Origin: Paraperibacillus marinus
GTDB taxonomy: Bacteria > Bacillota > Bacilli > Bacillales > DSM-1321
Reading direction: 5' to 3'
Assembly (NCBI RefSeq): GCF_046237605.1
Contig: NZ_CP143542.1
Location: 1,488,001-1,552,000 of the forward strand
DNA: 64,000 bases
Program-made: the position numbers and the translations under genes
Notes under the pieces: generated by a model
What the model saw: only the letters and a program-made list of their open reading frames with translations
Told to the model about the DNA's origin: nothing
Databases searched by the model: none
Shown here: positions 50,842 to 59,573 of the stretch, in pieces
Position numbering within the stretch: position 1 is the stretch's first letter
How the letters are laid out: each line of letters begins with the position of its first letter

Positions 50842-51624
50842 ATGATTGAATATTTTTTAGTTATCGCTGCCCTGATCATCCTTGCGGCTGCAGGCATGTT
50901 GATATATATGAGAAAATTGGCTTTCCTCGATCAGGTACTGGAACATACCATCTATTTGGAAGGCTTTCCCGAAAGCTTTGGCAAACTGAATATATTCTTT
51001 ATATCAGATGTTCACCGAAGGGAAATCTCGGATGAAATCATTAACCAGGTGAAGGGAAAGGCAGATTTAGTCGTGATCGGAGGCGACCTTGCAGAGGGCG
51101 GAGTGCCTTTTACAAGGATTGAAAAAAATATAAACAAACTCCGGATCCTTGGGCCTGTCTACTTTGTTTGGGGTAATAATGACTATGAAACGGACTACCA
51201 TCTGCTTGATGCGACACTGCTAAAATACGGCGTGAAGATTCTTGATAATACCGCGGCATTGTTAGAATCAGAAAGCGGAGATAAGATCAGCCTGCTCGGG
51301 ATCGACTTTGTCGACGGCGAGAGGGACAGGCTGGATCTTGCGCTTCAGGATGCCGCTGAAAATTCCTTTAAAATTCTGTTGAGCCACACCCCGGAAGTCC
51401 TCAGGCAGATAGAACCTGAGATGGACATCGGACTGGTCCTCAGCGGACATACGCATGGCGGCCAGATAAGAGTTCTGGGGTTTGGGAGATACCGAAAAGG
51501 GCGGATCGGGAAAAAGGGAAATACCATTTACCTGGTGAGCAATGGTTATGGAACTAGCCTTGTACCGCTTAGACTCGGGGCAAAGCCGGAGACCCACCTT
51601 TTGACAGTGCTGTCAAAAAGGTAA
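50842..51624 (+). CDS. ypbG: Metallophosphoesterase (YpbG-like)
   Basis: A 260-residue calcineurin-type phosphoesterase with an N-terminal transmembrane anchor (about 3-24). All five metal motifs are visible: FISDVHR, VIGGDLAEGG, WGNNDYE, LLSHTPEV and LSGHTHGGQI. Such YkuE/LpxH-like enzymes hydrolyse phosphodiesters at the membrane; the substrate is unknown. The end of the gene overlaps a palindrome and the promoter of the next gene. Confidence 0.87.
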   Translation: MIEYFLVIAALIILAAAGMLIYMRKLAFLDQVLEHTIYLEGFPESFGKLNIFFISDVHRREISDEIINQVKGKADLVVIGGDLAEGGVPFTRIEKNINKLRILGPVYFVWGNNDYETDYHLLDATLLKYGVKILDNTAALLESESGDKISLLGIDFVDGERDRLDLALQDAAENSFKILLSHTPEVLRQIEPEMDIGLVLSGHTHGGQIRVLGFGRYRKGRIGKKGNTIYLVSNGYGTSLVPLRLGAKPETHLLTVLSKR

Positions 51625-51627
51625 AAT
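51597..51627 (+). promoter_or_regulatory. Palindrome overlapping a candidate promoter of the MerR regulator
   Basis: CCTTTTGACAG-TG-CTGTCAAAAAGG (51597-51621) is a near-perfect inverted repeat containing a TTGACA (51601-51606) 15 bases before TAAAAT (51622-51627). It lies in the last codons of ypbG, 40 bases before the regulator start. An operator over its own promoter is likely but inferred. Confidence 0.5.
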
Positions 51628-51665
51628 ATTTCGGCAGTTATTATGGTTTCTTGGAGGACATGAAT

Positions 51666-52589
51666 GTGGAGAGGCAAGTGCCTAAATATAATATAAAAGC
51701 AGCATCCACTCTATTGGGCATTAAATCAGGCACTCTAAGGGCCTGGGAAAGAAGATATCATTTCATCGCGCCCATCAGGAACGAATCCGGTCACAGAATG
51801 TATACAGAAGAGCATATACAAATACTGAAATGGCTGATTTCCAAGATCCATGAAGGATTTACAATCAGTCAGGCGGTTTCCCTTATGGAAGCTATACCAG
51901 AAAAACAATTCGCCATGATAACGGGAAGGGATATTGGAGAGGAAGACAGGCAGCGAAATGTTCTGGCAGCTGAATTGACTGCCGCTCTCCTTTCATTCAA
52001 TGAGATGAAGTCACACGAACTGTTAGACCGCATCTTCAGTCTGTATTCACTGGAAAAGGCGGTCGGGGATGTGCTCGCCGGGGTGATGCTTGAAATAGGG
52101 GATCTCTGGGAAAGGAAGGAAATAAATTCGGCTCATGAACACTTTGCCAGTGCCATCCTGCGGTCAAGGATTGGATACATCATCCATACCCTCCCACAGA
52201 ACAGTCTGCTTCCAAAAGCTTGTGCAGTCTGCTGTCCAGGTGAGTTGCATGAATTCGGCCTCCTGATTTTTACACTTCATTTACGGTTGAAAGGATTTCA
52301 GGTTGTATATCTTGGTCCGAGCCTGGCAGAAGGAGATCTCCGGGATGCCCTGCCGGTCATCGAGCCCAGATTGCTTTTTTTCTCTTGTACCCTACAGGAT
52401 CATCTAAAGTCTGCACTGAACCTCATCGATAAGTTGAAAAAGGAGTATCCTGACATCCACATTGGAATTGGCGGGAAGGCTTCCGGCAGCCTTACCCCAA
52501 AACAGGCTGAAGCATATGGCAGCCATGTCATTGGTGAAAACAAAGCGGAATGGGATCATTGGTTGAGAAAAAAGCTGGAAAGATTGTAA
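51666..52589 (+). CDS. MerR-family regulator with cobalamin-binding domain (CarH/LitR type)
   Basis: About 307 residues from a GTG at 51666, which has GGAGG eight bases upstream (the ATG at 51660 is only two bases from that site). The N-terminal MerR helix-turn-helix reads TLRAWERRYHFI. A helical bundle carries Trp148, Glu158 and His159 in the Wx9EH spacing (WERKEINSAHEH). A Rossmann-type cobalamin domain carries ExHxxG as GELHEFG, with His195 the expected lower cobalt ligand. These are the signatures of light-sensing adenosylcobalamin repressors. No carotenoid genes are nearby. Confidence 0.82.
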   Translation: MERQVPKYNIKAASTLLGIKSGTLRAWERRYHFIAPIRNESGHRMYTEEHIQILKWLISKIHEGFTISQAVSLMEAIPEKQFAMITGRDIGEEDRQRNVLAAELTAALLSFNEMKSHELLDRIFSLYSLEKAVGDVLAGVMLEIGDLWERKEINSAHEHFASAILRSRIGYIIHTLPQNSLLPKACAVCCPGELHEFGLLIFTLHLRLKGFQVVYLGPSLAEGDLRDALPVIEPRLLFFSCTLQDHLKSALNLIDKLKKEYPDIHIGIGGKASGSLTPKQAEAYGSHVIGENKAEWDHWLRKKLERL

Positions 52590-52668
52590 TTCGGTTCGGA
52601 TATGCACCTGAATTTTCCCCCTTCATATAATGTAGAGAAGATGGTGGAATTTTCAGGAGGCAATTTTC

Positions 52669-53250
52669 ATGAAGCTTGAGCGACTGTCCAGCAACAAGAT
52701 TAAAATTTTCTTAACCTTTGATGACTTAATGGACCGCGGATTAACTACGGATGATATTAAGGGGAATTCGCTTAAGGTTCACAAACTATTCTATTCAATG
52801 ATTGAAGAAGCCTGCTCGGAACTGGAATTTGATATGATCGGCTCTATTGAAGTTGAAATATTTTCTCTTAAAGCACAAGGGCTTATTGTCATTGTAACCA
52901 GGGAAGACGACGAAGACCTCATCGATGAATTTGATTCCATATTTGAATTGGATGTCAGGCATGCGGATGAATGCCATATCTTCTATGAATTCCAGGACCT
53001 GGAGGATGTAATACGGCTGAGCCGCCTTCTTAAAAAAATAGGGCTTCATTCAGGGACCATGTACCATTATTCGAATAAGTATTTTTTACTTCTCGAAGAT
53101 GTACCGGAGGCAATTCATGAAACCGTCATTTCAATCGCCTCCGAATATGGATGCCCGACCACACAGACTCATCACCGCATCGGTGAATACGGCAAAATAA
53201 TCATTCAAAACACAGCCATCGATTCAATCACACACTACTTCAAAGACTAA
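52669..53250 (+). CDS. mecB: MecA-family adaptor protein (MecB/YpbH)
   Basis: A 193-residue adaptor for the ClpC AAA+ protease. The N-terminal target-binding part MKLERLSSNKIKIFLTFDDLMDRGLT and the C-terminal ClpC-binding part, ending TTQTHHRIGEYGKII, follow the family. The gene lies before gudB, which is the ypbH (mecB) locus rather than mecA. AGGAGG upstream of the ATG. It helps degrade or refold proteins and, in B. subtilis, modulates competence and sporulation. Confidence 0.9.
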   Translation: MKLERLSSNKIKIFLTFDDLMDRGLTTDDIKGNSLKVHKLFYSMIEEACSELEFDMIGSIEVEIFSLKAQGLIVIVTREDDEDLIDEFDSIFELDVRHADECHIFYEFQDLEDVIRLSRLLKKIGLHSGTMYHYSNKYFLLLEDVPEAIHETVISIASEYGCPTTQTHHRIGEYGKIIIQNTAIDSITHYFKD

Positions 53251-53273
53251 AGGCTGACAGCAGAATGAAATGC

Positions 53274-53308
53274 AAAAAGCAGTTTCCAAAAGGAGGAAAC
53301 TGCTTTTA
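53274..53308 (+). terminator. Rho-independent terminator after mecB
   Basis: AAAAGCAGTTTCC and GGAAACTGCTTTT arms, seven-base loop, T-rich end. Confidence 0.85.
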
Positions 53309-53315
53309 TTTATTA

Positions 53316-53760
53316 GAAAAGCGGAGGACGGTGCTTTTCAATCAGAACATATACTACAGCCAATGAGGCGGAAATACATTCAGCAGACAAAATGGGATGA
53401 AAAGCAGAGACCTGACAGGCGTAAGCAGGGCGGTGGAAAAAGGCCGCCCTTGCCTTTTACCAGCGATCAGCTTACGACCGAAGGTCTCAGTCTGGAGCTG
53501 GATCAAAGAAAAGCGGAGGACGGTGCTTTTCAATCGAAACATATACTACAGCCAATGAGGCAGAAACTCATTCAGCAGACAAAATGGGATGAAAAGCAGA
53601 GACCTGACAGGCGTAAGCAGGGCGGTGGAAAAAGGCCGCCCTTGCCTTTTACCAGCGATCAGCTTACGACCGAAGGTCTCAGTCCGGAGCTGGATCAAAG
53701 AAAAGCGGAGGACGGTGCTTTTCAATCAAAACATATACTACAGCACATATGGAAAACTCG
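53316..53760 (+). repeat. Repeat family B, tandem array of 192-bp units
   Basis: Units start at 53316, 53508 and 53700, each with GAAAAGCGGAGGACGGTGC; the first two are complete (192 bp, nearly identical) and the third stops about 53760. AAAAGC and GCTTTT at the start can form a hairpin. 192 is a multiple of three, so one frame stays open across the array (64 codons per unit), but there is no good start or known protein; I regard it as non-coding. The rest of 53761-54016 holds nothing identifiable. Confidence 0.88.
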
Positions 53761-54016
53761 TTCCATACCTAGGACGGAATATCTGCTAAAGAAACAAAGC
53801 GGCAGAGTACAACATCAAACTATTTTACTAAAAAGTCTAACAAATTCTAATATTTACCGATATAACTAATAAGCAGGAGCGCCGGAGGTTTTGGGTAGAG
53901 CCAATCTTTCACGGTCAGTGCAGTGGGCCTGCCCTGCAAAAACAAAAGGCCTTGCAGAGGGAATGATAACGCTTCCAATCACTTTCCGAAAATTGAATTT
54001 TTCTATTTTTTATCCT

Positions 54017-54044
54017 TTGCATGGCGCTTACTTAGGTGTATACT
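54017..54044 (+). promoter_or_regulatory. Sigma-A promoter of gudB
   Basis: TTGCAT, 16 bases, TATACT, about 50 bases before gudB. Confidence 0.65.
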
Positions 54045-54096
54045 ATGTCTGATAGAACGAGCCTGCCCGATTACTGAAATTTCTAGGAGGATTCAA

Positions 54097-55374
54097 ATGG
54101 TAGCCGAAAAAAGCAATGAGACTGCAACTCAAGAAGATAAGCATGATGTGCTTAGATCAACTCAGACAGTAATTCATAAAGCACTTGAGAAGCTTGGTTA
54201 TCCTGAAGAAGTATATGAACTATTAAAAGAACCTATTCGAATGATGACTGTCAAAATTCCTATAAGGATGGACGACGGATCTATAAAAATATTCACTGGA
54301 TATAGAGCACAGCACAATGATGCGGTTGGACCTACAAAAGGCGGTATACGCTTCCACCCGAACGTAACAGAGAGAGAAGTTAAAGCACTGTCTATCTGGA
54401 TGAGCTTGAAATGCGGAATTGTTGACCTTCCTTACGGTGGAGGCAAGGGAGGCATCATCTGCGATCCCCGGAATATGTCCTTCCATGAGCTGGAAAGACT
54501 GAGCCGCGGCTATGTAAGAGCCATCAGCCAGATAGTCGGTCCGACGAAGGATATACCTGCTCCGGATGTTTTCACCAATTCACAAATCATGGCTTGGATG
54601 ATGGATGAGTACAGCAGGATTGATGAATTTAACTCTCCAGGATTCATTACAGGGAAGCCGCTGGTGCTGGGGGGATCTCATGGACGTGAATCTGCGACTG
54701 CAAAGGGTGTAACCATCTGTATCAATGAGGCTGCTAAGAAAAAGGGCATTTCCATCGTTGGGGCACGTGTGGTTGTACAGGGCTTTGGAAACGCCGGGAG
54801 CTTCCTAGCCAAGTTCATGCATGATGCTGGCGCCAAAGTAATTGGTATCTCTGACGCCTATGGTGCGCTTCATGACCCGAATGGACTGGACATCGATTAT
54901 CTCCTTGACAGACGGGACAGCTTCGGGACAGTCACCAAATTGTTCAAGAACACGATTACAAATAAAGAACTGCTCGAACTTGATTGTGATATCCTGGTTC
55001 CGGCAGCGATTGAAAACCAGATTACAGAGGAAAATGCTCATAATATCAGGGCATCCATTGTGGTTGAAGCCGCTAATGGTCCTACCACAATAGAAGCTAC
55101 GCAGATCCTTACTGACCGCGGCATCCTGCTCGTTCCGGATGTACTTGCATCGTCTGGTGGAGTTACAGTTTCCTATTTTGAATGGGTACAGAATAATCAG
55201 GGGTACTACTGGACAGAAGAAGAAGTGGAAGAAAGACTGGAAAAGATCCTGGTGAAATCCTTCAATAATATTTACGATACGGCACAAAGCAGACGTGTGG
55301 ACATGAGGCTTGCTGCTTATATGGTCGGAGTAAGAAAAATGGCTGAAGCCAGCAGATTCAGGGGCTGGATCTAA
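54097..55374 (+). CDS. gudB: NAD-specific glutamate dehydrogenase GudB
   Basis: A 425-residue hexameric glutamate dehydrogenase. The catalytic Lys lies in PYGGGKGGI, the NAD fold has VVVQGFGNAGS, and the N-terminal AQHNDAVGPTKGGIRFHP is strongly conserved. The segment EREVKALSIWMS has no VKA duplication, so this is the active form unlike the cryptic gene of B. subtilis 168. The ATG at 54097 has GGAGG upstream. Position before ypdA marks it as gudB rather than rocG. Confidence 0.93.
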   Translation: MVAEKSNETATQEDKHDVLRSTQTVIHKALEKLGYPEEVYELLKEPIRMMTVKIPIRMDDGSIKIFTGYRAQHNDAVGPTKGGIRFHPNVTEREVKALSIWMSLKCGIVDLPYGGGKGGIICDPRNMSFHELERLSRGYVRAISQIVGPTKDIPAPDVFTNSQIMAWMMDEYSRIDEFNSPGFITGKPLVLGGSHGRESATAKGVTICINEAAKKKGISIVGARVVVQGFGNAGSFLAKFMHDAGAKVIGISDAYGALHDPNGLDIDYLLDRRDSFGTVTKLFKNTITNKELLELDCDILVPAAIENQITEENAHNIRASIVVEAANGPTTIEATQILTDRGILLVPDVLASSGGVTVSYFEWVQNNQGYYWTEEEVEERLEKILVKSFNNIYDTAQSRRVDMRLAAYMVGVRKMAEASRFRGWI

Positions 55375-55383
55375 TATCAAGGG

Positions 55384-55410
55384 GACCAGGCTATGCCTGG
55401 TCTTTTTTTT
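55384..55410 (+). terminator. Rho-independent terminator after gudB
   Basis: GACCAGGC-TAT-GCCTGGTC followed by eight T. Confidence 0.9.
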
Positions 55411-55598
55411 GTGAATCATGAAAAAACAGCTGGTATCTGACAAAATCTTAAAAGGTCAACCCGTCGGCCAAGTTGTAAAGAAATCTTCTTGTTTGAAACT
55501 GAATCTAAAAACTTCTATGATAGTATTAGAATTTTCATCGTTAAGTGTATAAGCTAATAGGAAATACTTATTATAGATCGAACAAGAGGAGTGCCATC

Positions 55599-56564
55599 AT
55601 GCAGTTTGAAGACGTCCTAATCATTGGAGGCGGGCCATGCGGCCTAGCAGCAGCCATAGCCCTGAAAGAAATCGGAAAGAGTCCGCTGATTATCGAAAAA
55701 GGGAATATCGTGAATTCCATTTACAATTATCCGACCCATCAGACATTTTTCAGCACCAGCGAAAAATTAGAAATTGGTGATGTAGCCTTCATCATTGAAG
55801 GCAGAAAGCCGGTGAGGAGCCAGGCTTTGTCTTACTATCGGGCGGTTGTAAAGCGGAAGGAGCTTAGGATCCATCCGTTTGAACGTGTTGAATCGGTAAA
55901 AAAGCAGGCTGACGGTACGTTTATAGTGACTACCTCAAAAGATCAATATCAGTCACAGCAGGTAGTGATTGCAACAGGTTATTATGATAACCCTAATTAT
56001 ATGGGTGTACCGGGTGAGGATCTGCCGAAGGTATTCCATTATTTCAAAGAGGCACATGAATTTTTTGATACAGATACAGTGGTGATTGGGGGTAAGAATT
56101 CCAGTGTGGATGCAGCTCTTGAACTGGTGAATGCCGGTGCTAGGGTGACGGTGCTCTACAGGGGCAGCGAGTATTCCAAAAGTGTGAAGCCCTGGATATT
56201 GCCGGAATTCGATTCACTTGTCCGAAACGGTACCATAAAACTTGAATTCAATGCGGAAGTACTGACAATCGGGGAGAACTTTATTAAATATAAGGCAGAT
56301 GATACGATTAAAAAAATCAAAAATGATTATGTTTTTGCCATGACAGGCTATCATCCCGATCATAGCTTCCTTGCGGCAATGGGTATCGAGATTGATCCGG
56401 CTACAGGCAGGCCAATTCATAATCCGGAGACCATGGAGACAAATGTCAAAGGCATCTATATAGCCGGCGTGATTGCTGCCGGCAATAATGCAAATGAGAT
56501 TTTCATCGAAAACGGACGTTTTCATGGAGGCCAGATAGCCCGTAGCATCAACAGTGATATGTGA
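55599..56564 (+). CDS. ypdA: Bacilliredoxin/bacillithiol disulfide reductase YpdA (Bdr)
   Basis: A 321-residue thioredoxin-reductase-like flavoprotein with FAD motif IIGGGPCGLAAA containing the characteristic Cys14, a second NADPH fold VVIGGKNSSVDAALEL, and C-terminal GIYIAGVIAAGNN. It lacks a CxxC pair, as expected for YpdA, which keeps bacillithiol reduced. Implies bacillithiol chemistry in this organism. The ATG at 55599 has GAGGAG upstream. Confidence 0.92.
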   Translation: MQFEDVLIIGGGPCGLAAAIALKEIGKSPLIIEKGNIVNSIYNYPTHQTFFSTSEKLEIGDVAFIIEGRKPVRSQALSYYRAVVKRKELRIHPFERVESVKKQADGTFIVTTSKDQYQSQQVVIATGYYDNPNYMGVPGEDLPKVFHYFKEAHEFFDTDTVVIGGKNSSVDAALELVNAGARVTVLYRGSEYSKSVKPWILPEFDSLVRNGTIKLEFNAEVLTIGENFIKYKADDTIKKIKNDYVFAMTGYHPDHSFLAAMGIEIDPATGRPIHNPETMETNVKGIYIAGVIAAGNNANEIFIENGRFHGGQIARSINSDM

Positions 56565-56573
56565 TTTTTTGAG

Positions 56574-56602
56574 GCGCACTTCATCGGAAGTGCGCTGTTT
56601 TT
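56574..56602 (+). terminator. Rho-independent terminator after ypdA
   Basis: GCGCACTTC-ATCG-GAAGTGCGC then a T-run. Confidence 0.88.
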
Positions 56603-56654
56603 TATTTATACATAAGCCAAGTTTTAGTATGATAGAAGATGAGGTGTATAAGAT

Positions 56655-57617
56655 ATGAAACATAAAATTTCAATAATAACCACCGGCGGGACAATCGCCA
56701 GTAAAGAAATGTCTAAAGGCCTTCTCGATTCCGGTGTTTTAAGCGGTAAGGAACTTGCAGACCTGTGCAGGCTCCCTGAGGAGTTCGAAATCAAGATTAT
56801 CGATCTTTTTCAGGTGCCATCTATGCATATTGATTTTGATTCGATGATAAAAATAAAAGAGGCAATTGAAAAAGAGCTTCAGGCTGAGGATACGGCTGGG
56901 GTTGTGGTGACCCACGGGACGGATTCCCTTGAAGAAACGGCGTATTTTCTGGACCTGACGATCAACGATCCAAGACCCATTATCGTGACCGGCTCACAGC
57001 GGTCTCCCCATGAGGTGGGGACTGACGTATACTCCAATCTTCGTAATTCCATCTATGCGGCTGCCAATGAGAAGTTGCAGAGTGTTGGAGTAGCGGTTGT
57101 ATTTAATGAACGGATTTATTCAGCCAGATATGTTAAAAAGGTTCATGCTTCCAACCTCCAAGGCTTTGAGTCCTTCGGTTATGGATATCTGGGCATCATC
57201 GACAATGATGTGGTGAATGTTTACCAGAAGCCCATTGTAACGGAATATTATGAGCTGAAAGACAAGCTGCCGAGGGTGGATATCATCAAATGCTACACTG
57301 GTGCAGATGGGTTATTTATAGATGCCGCAGCCATGGCAGGTGCTAGGGGCATCGTCCTCGAGGGTGTGGGCAGAGGTCAGGTCACACCACAAATGGTCCA
57401 GTCTATTCAGGATTCCATCGACCGGTCCATTGCGGTAGTGATGACAACGAGTGCTGAAGAGGGAAAGGTATATCCAGCCTATGGCTACAAAGGAAGCGCC
57501 TTTGACCTGATGCAGCGCGGTGTAATCCTCGGTGAAGACTATGACAGCAAGAAAGCAAGGATAAAGCTTGCAGTCCTGCTGGCCAGTTCAAGCGGCGCTG
57601 TGCAGGAGCTCTTTTAA
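56655..57617 (+). CDS. ansA: L-asparaginase
   Basis: A 320-residue asparaginase/glutaminase family enzyme that hydrolyses asparagine to aspartate and ammonia. Catalytic threonines lie in ITTGGTIAS (near residue 13) and VVTHGTDSLEETA (Thr89-Asp90), with a Lys in the ITGSQR-like VTGSQRSPHE block region. No signal peptide, so cytoplasmic. GAGGTG precedes the ATG. It is monocistronic between ypdA and prsW. Confidence 0.88.
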   Translation: MKHKISIITTGGTIASKEMSKGLLDSGVLSGKELADLCRLPEEFEIKIIDLFQVPSMHIDFDSMIKIKEAIEKELQAEDTAGVVVTHGTDSLEETAYFLDLTINDPRPIIVTGSQRSPHEVGTDVYSNLRNSIYAAANEKLQSVGVAVVFNERIYSARYVKKVHASNLQGFESFGYGYLGIIDNDVVNVYQKPIVTEYYELKDKLPRVDIIKCYTGADGLFIDAAAMAGARGIVLEGVGRGQVTPQMVQSIQDSIDRSIAVVMTTSAEEGKVYPAYGYKGSAFDLMQRGVILGEDYDSKKARIKLAVLLASSSGAVQELF

Positions 57618-57722
57618 GGATTTGAATTCTTAAAGGTGATACCTTCTAAGGACCCAGTTTTTATTTTCAATAAACGTAAAATCATGATACCATGATAGAA
57701 AATGCAGGAAAAGAGGTCGGCC

Positions 57723-58391
57723 ATGCTGGTCATATTAACTGCTGGGATTGCGCCGGGTCTGGCTCTCCTTAGCTATTTTTACTTAAAAGATTATTATGGG
57801 ACAGAACCCTTGTCTGTAGTTTCAAAAGCTTTTATATTTGGGGCTGTGCTTGTACTGCCGATCATGTTCATTGAATATGTGTTGAAAGCGGAAAGCATTA
57901 TCATGGATTCATTCAGCACAGCTTTTTTTTCAGCTGGATTGATAGAAGAATTCTTCAAATGGTTCATACTGCTGTATGTAATATACAATCATGTCGAATT
58001 TGATGAGCCCTATGACGGCATCGTGTATGGGGCGGCTGTTTCACTTGGATTTGCGACTCTTGAAAATATTTTTTATCTGATTGGAAATGGAGTGGACCAG
58101 GCAATCGGCAGAGCACTGCTTCCAGTTTCCAGCCATGCCCTTTTTGGAGTCATAATGGGTTTTTACTTTGGAAAAGGCAAATTCACCTCCAAGAATAAGA
58201 AAATGTATATCTTTTTAGCGTTTGCCGTCCCTTATCTTCTTCATGGGACCTATGATTATATCCTGCTGACACAGGAATACTGGGGGTATTGGATGCTTCC
58301 TTTCATGGCATTCCTCTGGTGGTATGGCCTGCGGAAAGTCAGGATGGCCAGGGTTCTTTCAGATATCCATGCTTCATCTCAAGTATTGTAA
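57723..58391 (+). CDS. prsW: Glutamic-type intramembrane protease PrsW
   Basis: A 222-residue membrane protease with about seven transmembrane segments. The paired glutamates Glu75-Glu76 in AGLIEEFFKWF are the catalytic signature, with later GFATLENIFYL and SSHALFGVIMG (His/Glu) also conserved. In B. subtilis it performs site-1 cleavage of anti-sigma RsiW. The ATG at 57723 has GAGGTC upstream; an earlier in-frame ATG at 57702 overlaps that purine run. Confidence 0.92.
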   Translation: MLVILTAGIAPGLALLSYFYLKDYYGTEPLSVVSKAFIFGAVLVLPIMFIEYVLKAESIIMDSFSTAFFSAGLIEEFFKWFILLYVIYNHVEFDEPYDGIVYGAAVSLGFATLENIFYLIGNGVDQAIGRALLPVSSHALFGVIMGFYFGKGKFTSKNKKMYIFLAFAVPYLLHGTYDYILLTQEYWGYWMLPFMAFLWWYGLRKVRMARVLSDIHASSQVL

Positions 58392-58395
58392 TATA

Positions 58396-58447
58396 AAAGC
58401 CTGTCATGGTTTCGGGGCACAATCCCTGACCCGTGGCAGGCTTTTTT
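58396..58447 (+). terminator. Rho-independent terminator after prsW
   Basis: AAGCCTGTCATGG pairs with CCGTGGCAGGCTT around a longer loop, followed by six T. Family-A repeat copy 3 starts at this U-tract. Confidence 0.8.
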
Positions 58448-58634
58448 CTGTGGAAAAGGGGCGGAGCTGCATGGATCATAAGGCTTCCTTCAGCTAGGTA
58501 TGAACTCCATTTATCTTGCTGGCCTTCTGCGCCTGCGCCTTAATCCGCTCCACCGCCCCATTGTGATTGTTCCTGCTCTTGTCCAGGTTCCTTTCCATGT
58601 ATGGACTAAAGAGTAGAAAACTCATGTTTGTTTT
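58443..58634 (+). repeat. Dispersed repeat family A, copy 3
   Basis: About 192 bp, same orientation as copy 1. It begins TTTTTCTGTGGAAAAGGGG and ends CTCATGTTTGTTTT, with CCGCTCCACCG-type centre. Located between the prsW terminator and sleB. No gene is seen; a candidate promoter for sleB could lie in 58640-58715 but I cannot name one. Confidence 0.85.
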
Positions 58635-58728
58635 ATGCCCGAAATCTATTAAAACGAGAAGGAATATTTGAAAAGAATATGAAGAAAATAGATGTATTGA
58701 GTCAGAAAGAAACGAAGGAGTGTTACTG

Positions 58729-59562
58729 GTGAAAGGGATGGCTTCAAAAATCAGCAAAGTTCTGGCTGCGATCCTTATATCTTGTACAATCATTGGCCCT
58801 GGACACAGCCATGCTTTTACAAAACAGGTGATCCAGCGGGGCAGTTCTGGTGACGATGTGATTGAACTTCAGGCAAGGCTTCAGAATATCGGTTATTATC
58901 ATGGCAAGATTGATGGAGTCTTTGGCTGGAGCACGTATTGGGCACTCAGGAACTTTCAGGAGGCTTATGGACTCCCGATAGATGGGCTTGCCGGTTTTAC
59001 AACCAAAAGTAAATTGGCAAAGGCCTCAAATTTCAATCCTTCCTTTGTCCACGGCCAGATCAGCAAAGGAAATGACTTTACCTATTACGGCGGGACGCCA
59101 ATTGAAAAACAAATAAAGCCAAAGAAGAAAACTCGGGGCAAAGCCCCTGCAGGCAAAAGCAGCGGTAAAAAAACGGGTACAGCAGCCTCCAATTCACCGG
59201 AAGGATTTTCTCAAAACGATATCCAGCTACTTGCCAATGCCGTGTACGGTGAAGCCAGAGGAGAGCCGTACATAGGACAGGTAGCCGTGGCGGCAGTGAT
59301 ATTAAACAGGCTGGAGAGCCCTACGTTCCCGCATTCTGTTTCAGGGGTCATCTTCGAACCAGGTGCATTCACTGCTGTTGCGGACGGCCAAATTTGGCTT
59401 ACTCCAAATGAAAGGGCTAAAGAGGCAGTGATAGATGCAATCAACGGCTGGGATCCAACGGAAAATGCACTCTATTACTTCAATCCCGATACTGCAACCA
59501 GCAAATGGATCTGGACAAGGCCGCAGATTAAGAAAATCGGCAAGCATATTTTCTGTGAATAG
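58729..59562 (+). CDS. sleB: Spore cortex-lytic enzyme SleB
   Basis: A 277-residue exported lytic transglycosylase that degrades cortex with muramic lactam during germination. A signal peptide (about 1-30), a peptidoglycan-binding domain (about 36-96, RGSSGDDVIELQARLQNIGYYHGKIDG in blocks) and a C-terminal hydrolase_2 domain (about 160-277, NAVYGEARGEPYIGQVAVAAVILNR, FNPDTATSKW) are visible. The GTG at 58729 has AAGGAG eight bases upstream; the GTG at 58720 overlaps it. Coupled to ypeB. Confidence 0.95.
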   Translation: MKGMASKISKVLAAILISCTIIGPGHSHAFTKQVIQRGSSGDDVIELQARLQNIGYYHGKIDGVFGWSTYWALRNFQEAYGLPIDGLAGFTTKSKLAKASNFNPSFVHGQISKGNDFTYYGGTPIEKQIKPKKKTRGKAPAGKSSGKKTGTAASNSPEGFSQNDIQLLANAVYGEARGEPYIGQVAVAAVILNRLESPTFPHSVSGVIFEPGAFTAVADGQIWLTPNERAKEAVIDAINGWDPTENALYYFNPDTATSKWIWTRPQIKKIGKHIFCE

Positions 59563-59573
59563 AGGTGGCATCA

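Noticed and set aside
53316..53760. CRISPR array
   Set aside because: Units are 192 bp and contiguous, with no unique spacers and no cas genes nearby.
53270..53869. A 199-residue open frame across the tandem repeats
   Set aside because: It consists of the 64-codon repeat units, has no known domain, and begins inside the mecB terminator. The open frame follows from the unit length being a multiple of three.
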